From contig CM025855.1 of the NCBI GenBank assembly GCA_003952965.2, forward strand, positions 26,207,613-26,271,612: 64,000 nucleotides of DNA, given 5' to 3'. Each line of letters opens with the position of its first letter. Position 1 is the first letter of the stretch. Position numbers and translations under genes: made by a program. The DNA comes from Morella rubra (taxonomy: Eukaryota > Streptophyta > Magnoliopsida > Fagales > Myricaceae). Under the pieces are notes generated by a model. It was given only the letters and a program-made list of their open reading frames with translations, was not told the DNA's origin and searched no databases. Shown piece after piece: positions 39,698 through 60,600 of the stretch.

Positions 39698-41359
39698 GCC
39701 TGTTTTTTATAAGCCTGTAGCACATAATATTTAAAGCAAAAAAATTATCGATGCACATGTAGGTTAAGGATTTTTTTGGGTACGAAGTTAGTTAGGATTG
39801 AACTTAAATCGGGTGTTAGTTAGGATTTTTTATAGGTTAAAATAAAAAGGATTTAAAGATTCAATTTTAAAACTAATCTCAAAAACTTTTCTTTTAGTTA
39901 AGTGCTTGGTTTGCTACAGACTCAAATCTTGCTTTAAACTAGTTTTTATACACTAATTTTCAAGATTTATTAAACATGAAAAATTATTAAAATAATATAA
40001 AAAATTAAAATATACATTTAAATTATTTTATTGAAAGTAAATTTTTTTAATACGAAATATTGATTATGTTCTTAAAAAATAATACTTCTATCGTAATAGT
40101 TTAAGGTGTAAAGTGTAAAATTATGATAGGTAATAGGTGAATGAGTGATTTTTCTAAAGAGAGCTCAGTTAGTGATACCCCACTAAAGCATCTCCTGCGG
40201 CTGCCTTAGTCCTTTTGTCCTTTTGTTTTCTTTATTTTCTAATCTTTTTCCAATAATTTATTGAAGCAAAATTATATGTCAATAAAATAATGAATAAAAA
40301 ACAAAACCTTATACCTCAAAATCTTTCCTTAATGTTGAGCCCCCACACACCTTAGGGCCTAACAGAAACAGGCAAGTCTACGTCAGCGAGGGTAACATCT
40401 AACGGCTCAAAAAAAGAGAGGAAAGTTTGCCTCCCCCCCACCAAAAAAAGGAAGGAAAAGATTTGCAATCGCTTAACGTGAAGGAAAGATTCAAGGGAAA
40501 AAATGAGGCTTGAATGAACAGTCCTCGAGAGAACAAACAAGAGTCGCGTCAACAAGAGTCAACCGAAAATCTCTAAAAATAATTAATGCCCCAATTTTAT
40601 ACCAAAAAATAAGATTAAAAAAACTTATTGAAACCTTGCTTGTTTGGTATATGTAAATTTTCTAAAACTTTGCTCGTGCCAAAAATTTTCACTGCCAAAC
40701 ATAAATTTTGGATGTTTCTTGAAAATACTTTTAGATATTTGAGGCACATTATTTTTTCCGTAATATTATAAGTTAGATTTAATTTTTAATATCAATTTAA
40801 GGTGAATTAAAAATAACCTATAACCAATCGAATAACATTTATTCCTCACAAAAATATTTTTAAAAAAAATAATACAGTACACCAAATTATGAATATAACT
40901 CAGATATACATATGATAATAAAGTTGAAAGCACAAGGAGAAAGAGAGAAGAGAATGTTCAAGTGCAGGTGGAAAATGAAAAATTAAGAAAATAGATGATC
41001 TTTGTGAAGACAAACTATTTTGCTAAAATTAATACTTCTATTTACAGTCAAAAGCACCAGAAGCTAGGGAATATATATTTCACATACTAGTTTACCATAA
41101 AGCAAATAGAACTTTAAAAGCCCCAAATATTGACGTTCTCGCAGCAGATGAAAACATTTTGAAGAACTATGGGAAACCGAAAGAATAAAACGTCCGCTAC
41201 AGATATGGTACATAGCCTTTTGTTTCAGACAGCAACAAATGCAGGGTGGTCGTGAGAAATTCCAACTCGTTTTTAAATCAAACAGAGCAGAAAAAAAAAA
41301 TTAAAAAATCAAACAGAGCAACGGAAAGTTGCTACAAAGGACCATAATTCATACGCCTC
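39698..41359. other. AT-rich spacer, no gene seen
   Basis: Mostly AT-rich DNA without coding signal. The last 150-250 bases before 41359 are the presumed 3' UTR of the RecQ gene. Region 40350-40560 is somewhat more GC-balanced but has no recognisable product. Confidence 0.5.
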
Positions 41360-50363
<9,004 letters not shown>

Positions 50364-52293
50364 TTCTGGAGTCATTGGTCAACATATTCGCCTAGGAAGC
50401 TAATGGCCCCGCCTCAAAAGCCACATCATAATACAGAAGCCTGCGACATCAAACCTCATCAATAACCAATTTGAATGCACTAATAGCAGAAAAAAAAAAT
50501 CAATCTGGTAAGTAATTATAGGGAAGTAGAAAAGTCCATATCGAAAACCCCAAGGTAATAGACTAGTCAAGCTACACAGTTCAGGCATAACAAAATTGTA
50601 ATTTCAAAAACAGTTCGTAAACCAAAACAATAATCACCTCTGTGCCTTGGTTTCAGCTCCTATCCAATGGTGAAAATACCCAACTTCTTCTGCAGTTTTG
50701 AAACCACATCCAGGGGGAATTAAAATTGAAAAGGAGACAAAGAAACATTTGCTATGAACAAAGAAAAACAGAACAAAAACAAAAGGACTGTGTACAAGTA
50801 TTGTTTAAGGAAATGTTCTGACAGGCACCAAGCGTTCAAGATAATTGGGACTTGCAACATTATATTAGGCATGATTGACAAGTACATAACTTAATATGCA
50901 GATTGAAGTTTTCTTCACTTTGTTGATGAGGCAGCATGACAATGCTGTAATTCTCATTCTACACGAGAATATACAGCACCCACTCACCCAGGCACACACA
51001 TATATATTACACGTTTTGGATTAATGGAATTTGTTCAAAGTCATTGGAACAAGCAAAAACTCAAAGTCAGGCCTTCCGACAGAACCTAAGGTCCCAAAAT
51101 TATGGGATGACATTAGCACATGTATAAACTATGGCACACGCATAAAATGCACATGTGGCCTCTCTAACGAACTTTACTGCAAGAATACTTCCTTCAAGTT
51201 GTGCAAGCGTTGCAAGTGCACCAACTCCTCTAGTCCATATCCGCATAATCTGGACCAAGTTCAGCAAGCAGAAGGAAAACTTAGCTCGTAAGAGTTTTAA
51301 ACAACCAGCCCTTGCATTTTACCCATGACTTCATTTTTTTCATCTGAACATACTACACACCCTTCATGTCCAGAATGAATCGAGCCCATCTAATCAATCG
51401 ACAGTTAAAAATAATTTCTTGAATGATGTGCTTTCCCTAAATCATTTCTGGAACGATATGCTTTTCCTAAATTTCATATTTTCTAAATCAGATATTTTTC
51501 CTACATTCTAGCATCTACAAGCTGAAACCGCATTCCTCGTTCTCATATTTACCTGACAACCGAATGATTTTAAAATCAGAAACTAACTAAAAAAACAAAA
51601 ATAGTTCATGCTACTCTTTTCCATGTTCTTTTCTATTGGGAATGAGACGCATAGATTGAATAAAAAGAAAAAGAACCTGCAACCATTCACTATATGCAAG
51701 TAAGAGTGCTACGTGAGACGCAGAGGAGGTATTTTGACCATCAGGAAATATCCAGAAACGACAAAAGCAAATCATCCAAACACGCCGCAATGGAAACCTG
51801 AGCAGCATAGCATATTAATGGATGTGTCTGCGTGTGTGAAACAGCAAATTAACTAAAACCTAGAAATTGATTCGGACAGTGGATACTAGCTTGATTAACA
51901 GAAGAACTGACCTCGAACGTAAATTTTGTTAGGGCTTAGCTGTTAGAGCAGTGTTCGGACAACCTGACGCGAGCCTGCAGGAGAGGGAGGGAGGGAGACT
52001 CAGAGAGAGCTTTGAAATGTAGCGCGGTGTGAGACTGGCGGGACATATTTTGTAGCCATTTTTCTCGTCGTTTTATAAAACATAATTTGTTGACTAGGAA
52101 AAAAAAAAATTGTAGAACAGAAACATCCGCGTCGTTCTGCTCAGATGAAAAAAAAAAAAAAAAAAATCCTCACTGCGTTCCAGTCAATTCAGCAATACAC
52201 ATGTTGCTGCAATTTTGACATTAGAAAATCTAAGAAGAAATTATTAGTACAAGAACGTAATATATATAATAGATGTTTGAAACTAAAAATTTC
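50364..52293. other. RecQ 5' region; possible non-coding leader exons
   Basis: No further in-frame coding exon of the helicase was recognised above 50363. GA-rich DNA at about 51980-52010 and several splice-like sites near 50590-51930 would fit a spliced 5' leader, but I cannot prove it. A fairly balanced-GC block at 51030-51290 has an open frame without recognisable features. Confidence 0.4.
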
Positions 52294-52440
52294 GAGCTCC
52301 AAAATTTTTATTTTAATAAAATAATTTTATAAAATTCTCTCTTTCTATTAAATTATCATTTTTTATTCTAAATAAATATAAAAATTCATTTAAATCATTT
52401 TTCTCTTCACTTTTTTATCAAATTTAACACCTCAAAATTT
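52294..52440. repeat. Dispersed AT-rich MITE-like repeat, copy 2
   Basis: Shares ordered blocks with copies 1 and 3: ctccaaaattttta, ataaaataattttataaaat, tctttctattaaatta, aaataaatataaaaattcat, and cacctcaaaattttaac at the end. It lies in the same orientation as copy 1. Confidence 0.65.
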
Positions 52441-52704
52441 TAACATTTAAATACCAACTGTTCACAATTGCTCCCTTACAATGCAGTCCGAAACCATGGA
52501 ACAATTTCAAGTACCTGAGGTTTGCCTATATGTTATTTGAATCCTACTTTTGTGGGCTTGGCTCATAGTATTTTCATACATTTGAATATCAATTTATAAA
52601 AACTAGAAATTCGATAAACAGACATTCTTTTGTACAATTGATTGAAACGAGGTTTGTGTAATGAGGTGCTATCCCAGGAAGTTCATTCCAGCTAGATTAT
52701 ATAT

Positions 52705-53790
52705 GTCTAAAAGTGAGTATCAAAACGGATAGAATCAGAATAGACCATATTTCAGTATTCACCGGAATCTACAAATTTATTTTGGTTCCATTAATGAGCC
52801 TAAAAGTCCATATTTTGCTTTGGCTCGAAATGCTTTTTTAAGCATTTTGGGCCTGAAAATGGGCTGTTTTTTTTTTTTTTTTTTTTTTTTTTCCTGAGAA
52901 GAGAGAGTACTATTTTTAAGCATATCATAATTATCATTCCATCAAAGAAAAAAAAATGCATTTGGATCCAATCATTCTATTGGCCATGCCATCCAAGGAA
53001 AAAAAATGCAATTCACTAGGCAAGCAGCAAGCTTTTTAAGCATACAGATTCATTACACTTCCAGAAAAAAAAATACATATTACAAATTACACTTTGCAGC
53101 ATACAAATTAAACTTTTCAGCAAATATTGCCCCACCTTCACCACTAACATCAACTAGTCCTGCAGCAAATTAGTATGACTCAATCTATCTAAATAAACTC
53201 TACGCAGCTATGTTTACAACCTAAAGGATCTAAGTATATTATCATAAACAGCAAATCCAAACTCTAAACAACAAGCCATTCTTCATTTTTTAAGTTGCCC
53301 TCATATTTAAGTTGTTGAAAAGCTAATTATAGAATATACAACAACCTAACAAAAACTATAGCATACCATATAACCATTAGACCAAGAAAAATAAAACAAA
53401 TATATGAAATAAACTTATTTATTTTTGGGGTATGTAGTACAGAACAGACTTCAACAAAGTGACTCTTTTTTAAACTCTCGACTTTTATCACAAGCGGTTC
53501 TTCATTTTTTTGTTGGTCTTTTTGTTCTCTCTCTAAGCCTTTATTCTTGCATTGTCAATGAAAACTTTGACGTCAAGGGCGCATTAAAATACATCTCACA
53601 TTGGAAATTGAATTACTTTTTTTTCAAAAAAAAAGATGGAATCAAAAATTCCAACATTTTCGGTTCCAATTCTAAAAATTTCTATATTTAGGATCCGATT
53701 TCAATATCGGAATAGACCGGAACCGGTACTGAAATCCCAATATCGGAATTGGAATTGACAGAATTAACCAGATGAAATTCTCACCCTTAC
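52705..53790. mobile_element. Possible decayed non-autonomous hAT-like element
   Basis: The left part reads aaagtgagtatcaaaacgg; the right part ends atgaaattctcaccctta (reverse complement taagggtgagaatttcat). A right subterminal zone (53690-53760) is rich in tatcggaat/accggaaccggt motifs like those at hAT ends. No matching 8-bp target duplication was found and the termini agree only loosely. A T run of about 24 (52868-52891) and generic AT-rich DNA fill the middle. Tentative. Confidence 0.3.
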
Positions 53791-54039
53791 TCTTATCTCA
53801 AGTGGAAGCTATTCGTTGTGGCCTACTTGGTTTTAGGGAGTGAAAGGTGGCTTGGATGCCAAGCAGGTGTAATAAATTAGCTCGTTCAATGGGCTGCTAG
53901 TTACAACCGTGCGTGGGTTTATAGTTTCTGCTTAACCGAGCATATCCGATCGTCTGGTATGGGCTCTTAGTTGGCTGTTTATTTTTTAATATATGCAGTT
54001 GGTTCTTCAGCAAAAAGAAAAACGATTGAAACGATTTTT

Positions 54040-55350
54040 TGCTCGACCGTATCGTAAAAGTTTTCCGGTCGACCATTTCATTTTTGTGTCAACTGTAAAA
54101 GTTTTTCCAAGTCACGACAATCTATTTTATGTGAGTCAAGAAAGGTTTTCAAGACACCAATTCTATTATTTTGTTTTTCTTTTGTAAAAGATTTTTCAAT
54201 TATTAAATTTATTTTTCATTAATTGTAAAAGATTTTACCTAAAAGGTTTTCCAGTTATAAAAGTCTTTTTCCTTCCAATGTAAAAGATTTTTTCAGTTAT
54301 CGAATTTATTTATTCTAAGTTCCTAAAAAGTTTTTCAATTATCAAATTTATTTTTCCTTATTCGTAATAGGTTTTCCAATTATAGAAGTCATTTTTCCTC
54401 GGTCCGTAAAATGTTTTTCAATTATAGAAATCATTTTTCCTTAGTCATAAAAGGTTTTAAGTCATTTTTCCTCAATTGTAAAAGGTTTTTCAATTATCGA
54501 ATTTATTTTTCCTTATTTGTAAAAGGTTTTCCAATTATAGAAGTCATTTTCTCTCATTCTGTGAAAAGTTTTTCAATTACGAAAATCATTTTCCTTTAAT
54601 CATAAAAGGTTTTACAGCTATCGAATTCATTTTCCCCCAGCTTATAAAAGGTTTTCCTATTATCGAATTCACTTTTCTTAGTTTGAAAAATGCTTTTAAG
54701 TTATCAAATTCATTTTTCTCAGTCGTAAAAGATTTTCGATTATTGAATTCATTTTCTCTCAAACATAAAATGTTTTTCAAGTATCGAATTCATTTTCCGT
54801 TAGTTGTAAGAAAAATTCCGAGTTATTAAATTCATTTTCCGCCTGTAGAAAATAGTTTTTCCCGCATGCGGAATGTATTTTCTGGTCAACCTTTCCAAGT
54901 GCCCTATACATAAAAAAACACATTTTTACATAAACTCCTAGCTTATAAGCTGCAAGATGTGTAACATTAAAATGTAAATTAAGTTATTTTGAAACAAGCA
55001 AAAATACAAGAGATAGATAAGTGCAAATGGTGGGTGTCGCATGCAGGTATTTTCTCAATACAAAAGGAACATCGACCTAACTCTCGTGAGAAAAGCGTAC
55101 TCCTTAAAAGGTTTATTTTCCATAAGTCATAAAAAGGTTTTCCGTTATAAAATTCATTTTCTTTCATACGTAAAAGATTTTCCGATTATTGAATTAATTT
55201 TCTCTTAGTCCTAAAAGGTTTTTCAGTCAATCCATAAACGATTTTTTCAGTTATTGACTGCATTTTCCATCTATAGTAAAAGATTTTCTAATTATGGAAT
55301 TCATTTTTTCTCAATCCGTAAAAAGTTTTATATTTATAAAATTTATTTAC
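54040..55350. repeat. Degenerate minisatellite, about 41-42 bp unit, over 20 copies
   Basis: Successive units of the form gtaaaaggtttttcaattat followed by cgaattcatttttcctta, each 38-45 bp, run from about 54040 to 54870 and again about 55095-55350, with a non-repeat insert between (about 54890-55090). Units differ at many positions, so the array is old. Because 42 is a multiple of three, short repetitive open frames appear on both strands; they are not taken as genes. Confidence 0.85.
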
Positions 55351-55553
55351 CATCAGTCATAAAATATTTTTACTTAGGATCTGTTTGTTTGCTTGTAAAA
55401 CTATTTAATTTACGTAAAAAAAATTCCATTGAAACGTTTCAAGAAATTTTTTTTCCTTTTCGATATTTGGTTATTCTTTTAAAATATTTTTTATGTTTGA
55501 CAGACTTAATGACTTAGTATTTACATTAAAAAAAAAAATGCTTAATTATTGTA

Positions 55554-55700
55554 CAGGCCCATGTGGTTTACATTTTTGGCATTTTAGTTCCTAAAGTATT
55601 GATTTCAACCGTTTTACCTTATAGGTCCATGTGGTTTGCCTTTTTTACATTTTAGTTCCTGGAGTATTTATTTCAACCATTGGGTCTCTGAAGTAAATTT
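55554..55700. repeat. Two direct copies of a roughly 70-bp sequence
   Basis: First copy from ggcccatgtggtttac to tatttcaacc-like sequence, second from ggtccatgtggtttgcc. Both contain catttt-agttcct-agtatt-atttcaacc. Sequences of this type are frequent in transposon-derived plant DNA. Confidence 0.75.
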
Positions 55701-56369
55701 TTAAGATAAATCGATCATCTGTCCAATTATCGCTAGCCGACATAAGGAATGGTGCTTACATAGATTTTATAGATTTTAAATGTCATTTCAGAGCTAATTG
55801 TATCCTATCGGTGGCATGCAATTTTTTTTTCTTCAAAATTTTAATATTTTAGTTCCTAAGCGTGTACATCCTTGAAGTGCACTTTTGCAGTGCCCGTAGT
55901 TCAATTTTGTTAACTAACTAAATCATAAGTGCAAGGTGATATGGAAATAGAAGAATATAAAACTATATATAAACTTTCAAATTCAATTTTTTTTTAAAAT
56001 TTTTCTTTTTATTTATATATCATTTTCTTTTATTTTTTAATAATGGTCTTTGAGGGGCATTTTAATCATTTTGTATATAGTTTAATGGTTAAATCAAATG
56101 AAAGACAATAAGTAATTATTTTAAAAAATATGGACGAAATAAAATATTGGAACTTGAGATTTGCTTATTGATTTTTATCCATAGATATGAGATGTGTTCC
56201 TTAAAAAAAAAAAATTTGGTTATGAAAAATTTAGATTAGTTTGTTTTTAGAAAATAATAAGCTTTTACAGTTTACTTTTTTTCTTTGACTTGGTTTTCAA
56301 GTGATTACCAAAATACTTGAAAGAAAAAAAAAAAACTTTTACAAGCAAAAAGACCATAAATGGTTGAGT

Positions 56370-56572
56370 GTTAAAATTTGAGGTGTAGAAGTTGGTGAAA
56401 AATGAAGAGAGAGATGATTTAAATGAATTTTTTATATTTATTTAGTGAAAATAGATGATTTGATGGGAGAGAGAATATTTTGTAGTTATTATATTAAACT
56501 AACAAACATCAACTAATTTAATAGCGGAGAGAGAGATTATATTCTATAATTTTTTTAAAGTCAAAATTAATG
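56370..56572. repeat. Dispersed AT-rich MITE-like repeat, copy 3 (inverted)
   Basis: The reverse complement reads through the same landmarks as copy 2: aaataaatataaaaaattca, tttaaatcat, ctcttcattttt, acacctcaaattttaac. It is longer at the other end, with gagagagag blocks. No clear target duplication was found. Confidence 0.6.
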
Positions 56573-57655
56573 ATTGGTATGCTTGGGTCCTTGAGGAATG
56601 TTCGTTTTGGTGAAATTTTTAGGAATTTAAAATATTTTAAAAATTTTTAGGCAATATTAAAATTTATTAGTATATATGCAAAAATTATTTTAATATATTA
56701 GTATTTAAATATGTTCTGTTTGTAAATTCTAGAATTTATGTATATCCTAAAACTTATGTTCGCGGACCTCCCTTCCTAATTAATATGATCAGTAAGAGCT
56801 AAAATCAGATTTGGGCTACTGATGGCCAACCGATTATTCAGATCCCCGAGCAACAGAGAGATTCTTGTTCCAGGCAGAGACACTCACCAACCCGACTGGG
56901 GGCTAATCACCCCTGACTTCACATTTCATGTCCTACGCGCAGGTCCTCTCCACTTCGTGTCTTCTCTACAAGGTTAGCGAACCTGCTTTCTTTTCCACTG
57001 TTTGGTCCCATGGGAAATGTTCCAAAGAAAATTACGGGAGAATGAGAAGGAATCGAATTCTCTGACTCCTGATAATTAAAAAATGCCATGGTTGATTTCT
57101 GGCACAAAGAAGGAAGCTAAAAACAAACTCACGGGTCCATTTCAACTCTTTTTTTTTTTTTTTCCACAGGCGTTTGCATTATTTTTCTATGCATCCAAGT
57201 ATATGGTGCTTAGAAAGTTGAGCTAAAAACACGAGTCAAATACTGGAGTCTTTATAATTGTTTGTACGCGTTCTTTTCTCCTTTCAAAATGACAGCAAAT
57301 CTCTCACTCGTTCAACCGGTAAAAGCGGAAGAGTGCGTCCAATGAACTATGATTTGTTTTTTCATTGAAAATAATTCGTGCATAAACAATAAAAGAAGTT
57401 GGAGGGTTTCTTTACTTTCTTGGCAACCGAACGAAGGATATCTATTAAAATTTGGTTGCTTTTAGTACAGTATGTCCCTAAATACTGTCTTCAGTTACTG
57501 TTTACGAGTTCGGACAGAAAATTTTCATATAATTGTTTGGCATTAAGCCTATTCAAGGTGCTTCAATGGGGTTTTCAACAATCTCTGTGTTTTAGCTTAC
57601 CATTTGTAGAAGTCAAGAATCAACTGTAACTTCCAAGCGTTCTATTCTTTTGGAG
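56573..57655. other. Spacer and promoter region of TH1
   Basis: AT-rich DNA up to about 56760, then a more balanced block (56760-57130) that could hold the promoter or a 5' leader exon of TH1. A (T)15 run lies near 57150. No transit-peptide-like frame was found that could be spliced to the TH1 coding start. Confidence 0.4.
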
Positions 57656-60600
57656 ATGCAGGAAGATAGAACTCTAATGGCGAGTAATCACACTAAGATG
57701 AAAATTCCACATGTATTGACTGTTGCTGGCTCTGACTCTGGAGCGGGTGCTGGAATCCAGGCCGATCTTAAAGCCTGTGCAGCGCGGGGAGTCTACTGTT
57801 CTACAGTCATAACGGCTGTCACTGCCCAGAACACTGTTGGGGTTCAGGTTGCTGTTTGTTATTGCTTATCATGTGTTATGCTCCATTCTTTATGAGAAAG
57901 AGAATCATATTCCGTTTTATTGTAGAGCATCCTTGAGCTGAGAAATTCATTTCAACTTGGCTTGATATATTGCGATTGCTTTCTAGTCTGCATATAATTG
58001 TGACTAAATGTTGGATTTAGAGTGCGATGCCTTGCAAGATGTGACAGTTTTCGGAAACTTGTGTTTTTTTATTTTTTAAATTGTCAGGGTGTAAACATAG
58101 TGCCAGAGGATTTTGTGGCAGAGCAGTTGAAGTCTGTGTTATCTGATATGCAAGTTGATGTGGTAAGTCAAAATGAAGGATTATTGCAAACATGGCTTTT
58201 CACTAGATTTTTGTCATTCCAATCTCGTGGGAAGCATTCAGACAAGGATCTTATTTATTTCTTATTGTAGTCCATATGTGTTGGTGCCTATGGGTGTGTG
58301 TATAGGTGCATGTTCAGTAAAAAGAAGTATTTATAATTGAGACATTAATTTGCAAAAGATTTTAAAACTGTCAGAAAAAGAGTAAAGCTTAAATTAAGTG
58401 GGGAAAAAGTTAATGGCTGTTGGATACGAAGAAACGTACGTGGTTAAATGGATATGTAATTGACAATCTGGTGTTCAGGATAATAGATGGCAATATTAAT
58501 ATTCACAATGATTGGGTAATTTTCGTGCCGGATAATATATGTTTACTCCTGGTTGTGAAAGGCACATGCCAGAGTCATCTTGAAAATTTCAGAGGAAGGC
58601 TGGTTATTTTCTTTGGGGATGGTTGTTTAGTAGTTGACCTTTTGATTGTGAGGTTGGTTAACAGCCTCTTTAAATTTAGAAGCTATTGGTTTTCTGATAA
58701 GCTGTTCAAAATGACAAAAAGTGTGAAGGAAGAAATGACATCACAAAGGAGGATTGAGGTCTATGTCCGCTCCAAATCCTTGATTATACTGTTTTGGAAA
58801 TACATTTAAGGAAGAGTTTCCTTATGAAGAAATAATAGCTGTAAGAATCCTAATATGACTGTAAAGAAAGTAGAGAGACATGAATTACTCTGTGTTTTGG
58901 GCTATCCCTGTCATATACAAAATTCTCCAAGCTCATGGTTTTTTTTTTTGTTACTCTTGTTTTCTTTTCAAGCATCTGTGGTTGCATCAATAATCAAAGA
59001 TTATATGTTCACATTTTGCTCATGGCAGATCAAACCAGGAATGACCATCTGTTGTGCCACATAAATAGGGAATGGCATAGAGGAGTAGGTTTCTATAGCT
59101 TACTGGGATCTAGTGATTAAAAGGTGAAATCTAGTCTTAAATGTAAAACTGTGTTTTTCTTTTTCAAAATTAGTTCAACAGTCTGGGATAGACTCTTGGA
59201 GAGGCAACTGTCGATCGGCTTGGGTTTCACATAATGATATAATGATGTCCTTGTCAATAAAGAAGCAATGGCAGAATATAACATTTGCAGTTGTGGATGA
59301 TGTGATGTAGGTGGTGTGGTAAGCATTGTTGTAAATTGCAAACTGTTTCTCAGTTTGGGTTTCCATGTAACATGGCCTGGCAATGGGCTCCATGTTTGAT
59401 TAGAATCATTATAAACTTGGTGTTTGAAGGTTATCACTGATAGATTGGTTCTAACCGAACTATGAAACTACTTAGGTGAAAACAGGCATGCTACCGTCTC
59501 TTGGAATCATCAGTGTTCTTAATCAATGTCTAAAGGAGTTTCCAGTTCGAGGTATACAGTAGTTTCAGTAACTAATTATGTGCATTTGAGATAAACATCC
59601 GGTGGCTTTTTAATCGACTTGGTTCTATCATTGAAAGGCAGCTTTAGTTGTTGATCCTGTCATGGTATCTACAAGTGGAGATGTACTGGCTGGTCCTTCC
59701 ATTCTTGCTGAATTGCGGTATGCTAAACTCTACGTTTTACAGTGAGTGAAATTCATAGTCCTGCTAACTGGATGTGGAAGCTATATGTGACCCATTAGCT
59801 AATTTGATTGACACCCTTCCGTTTTTGGTTAAGTTATTGTGCTGCTAGCGGGTTCTTTTATTCACCTGACAACTTTGCATAGATGTTACCTTTTTTGCGC
59901 TTTGGATGTCCCTAGTAATGGTACATTCTGGCTTCTGAATGCAGAGAGGAGCTTCTTCATATGGCTGATATAATCACACCGAATTTAAAAGAGGCTTCTG
60001 CTTTACTTGGTGGTCAGCAACTGGAAACAGTTTCTGACATGCGTGCTGCCGCGAAACTGTTACATGAGATGGGGCCTAGGTAGTTATTTGACAGTTCTGT
60101 TGAATTTGGTTCTCTCCTCATTAGCTGTTTTTTGTGTTTCTTGCTGTTATGTACATGACTCTTCTTTGTCATAGTACTAGTAAAGATAACTTAAAATATG
60201 ACATGTGGTTTTCATTTCTATGCAGAATAAAATAATTTGTTCATATCTGGATATTATTACTAGGGGAGATTCTTGTAGTATCACTATCCTACTACTTACC
60301 TAACGCATTTAGGTTGTTTCAGTACTAATTTTTTCATGTAAAATGGAATGTTGTCGTTTCATTACCTGATTTCGCTACCGTCATTGGCGTCAGCCTCATA
60401 AGGCAAATCCTTTGGAAAAATGAATGCTTCAACTTGTGATGGGAGGCAATAACTAAAATTATCATGCTTTTAAGCTGAAAACTTATTTATTTAAAGAAAT
60501 TGTTAATTTCCTCAGAAACGTGCTTGTCAAAGGTGGCCACCTCCCTGATTCATCGGATGCTATTGATATTTTCTTTGACGGTAAGATTGGTGTCTTTAGG

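Noticed and set aside
54411-54780. Repetitive peptides on both strands with a period of about 14 residues
   Set aside because: They follow from the 41-42-bp DNA repeat; unit lengths vary and break the frame.
54040-55350. CRISPR-like repeat-spacer pattern
   Set aside because: The window is plant nuclear DNA, and the units are contiguous, diverged tandem copies without unique spacers.
57399-57629. 76-aa frame before TH1 as a transit-peptide exon
   Set aside because: Composition (Leu/Phe-rich, no Ser/Arg transit character) and lack of a donor joining in phase to 57656 argue against it.
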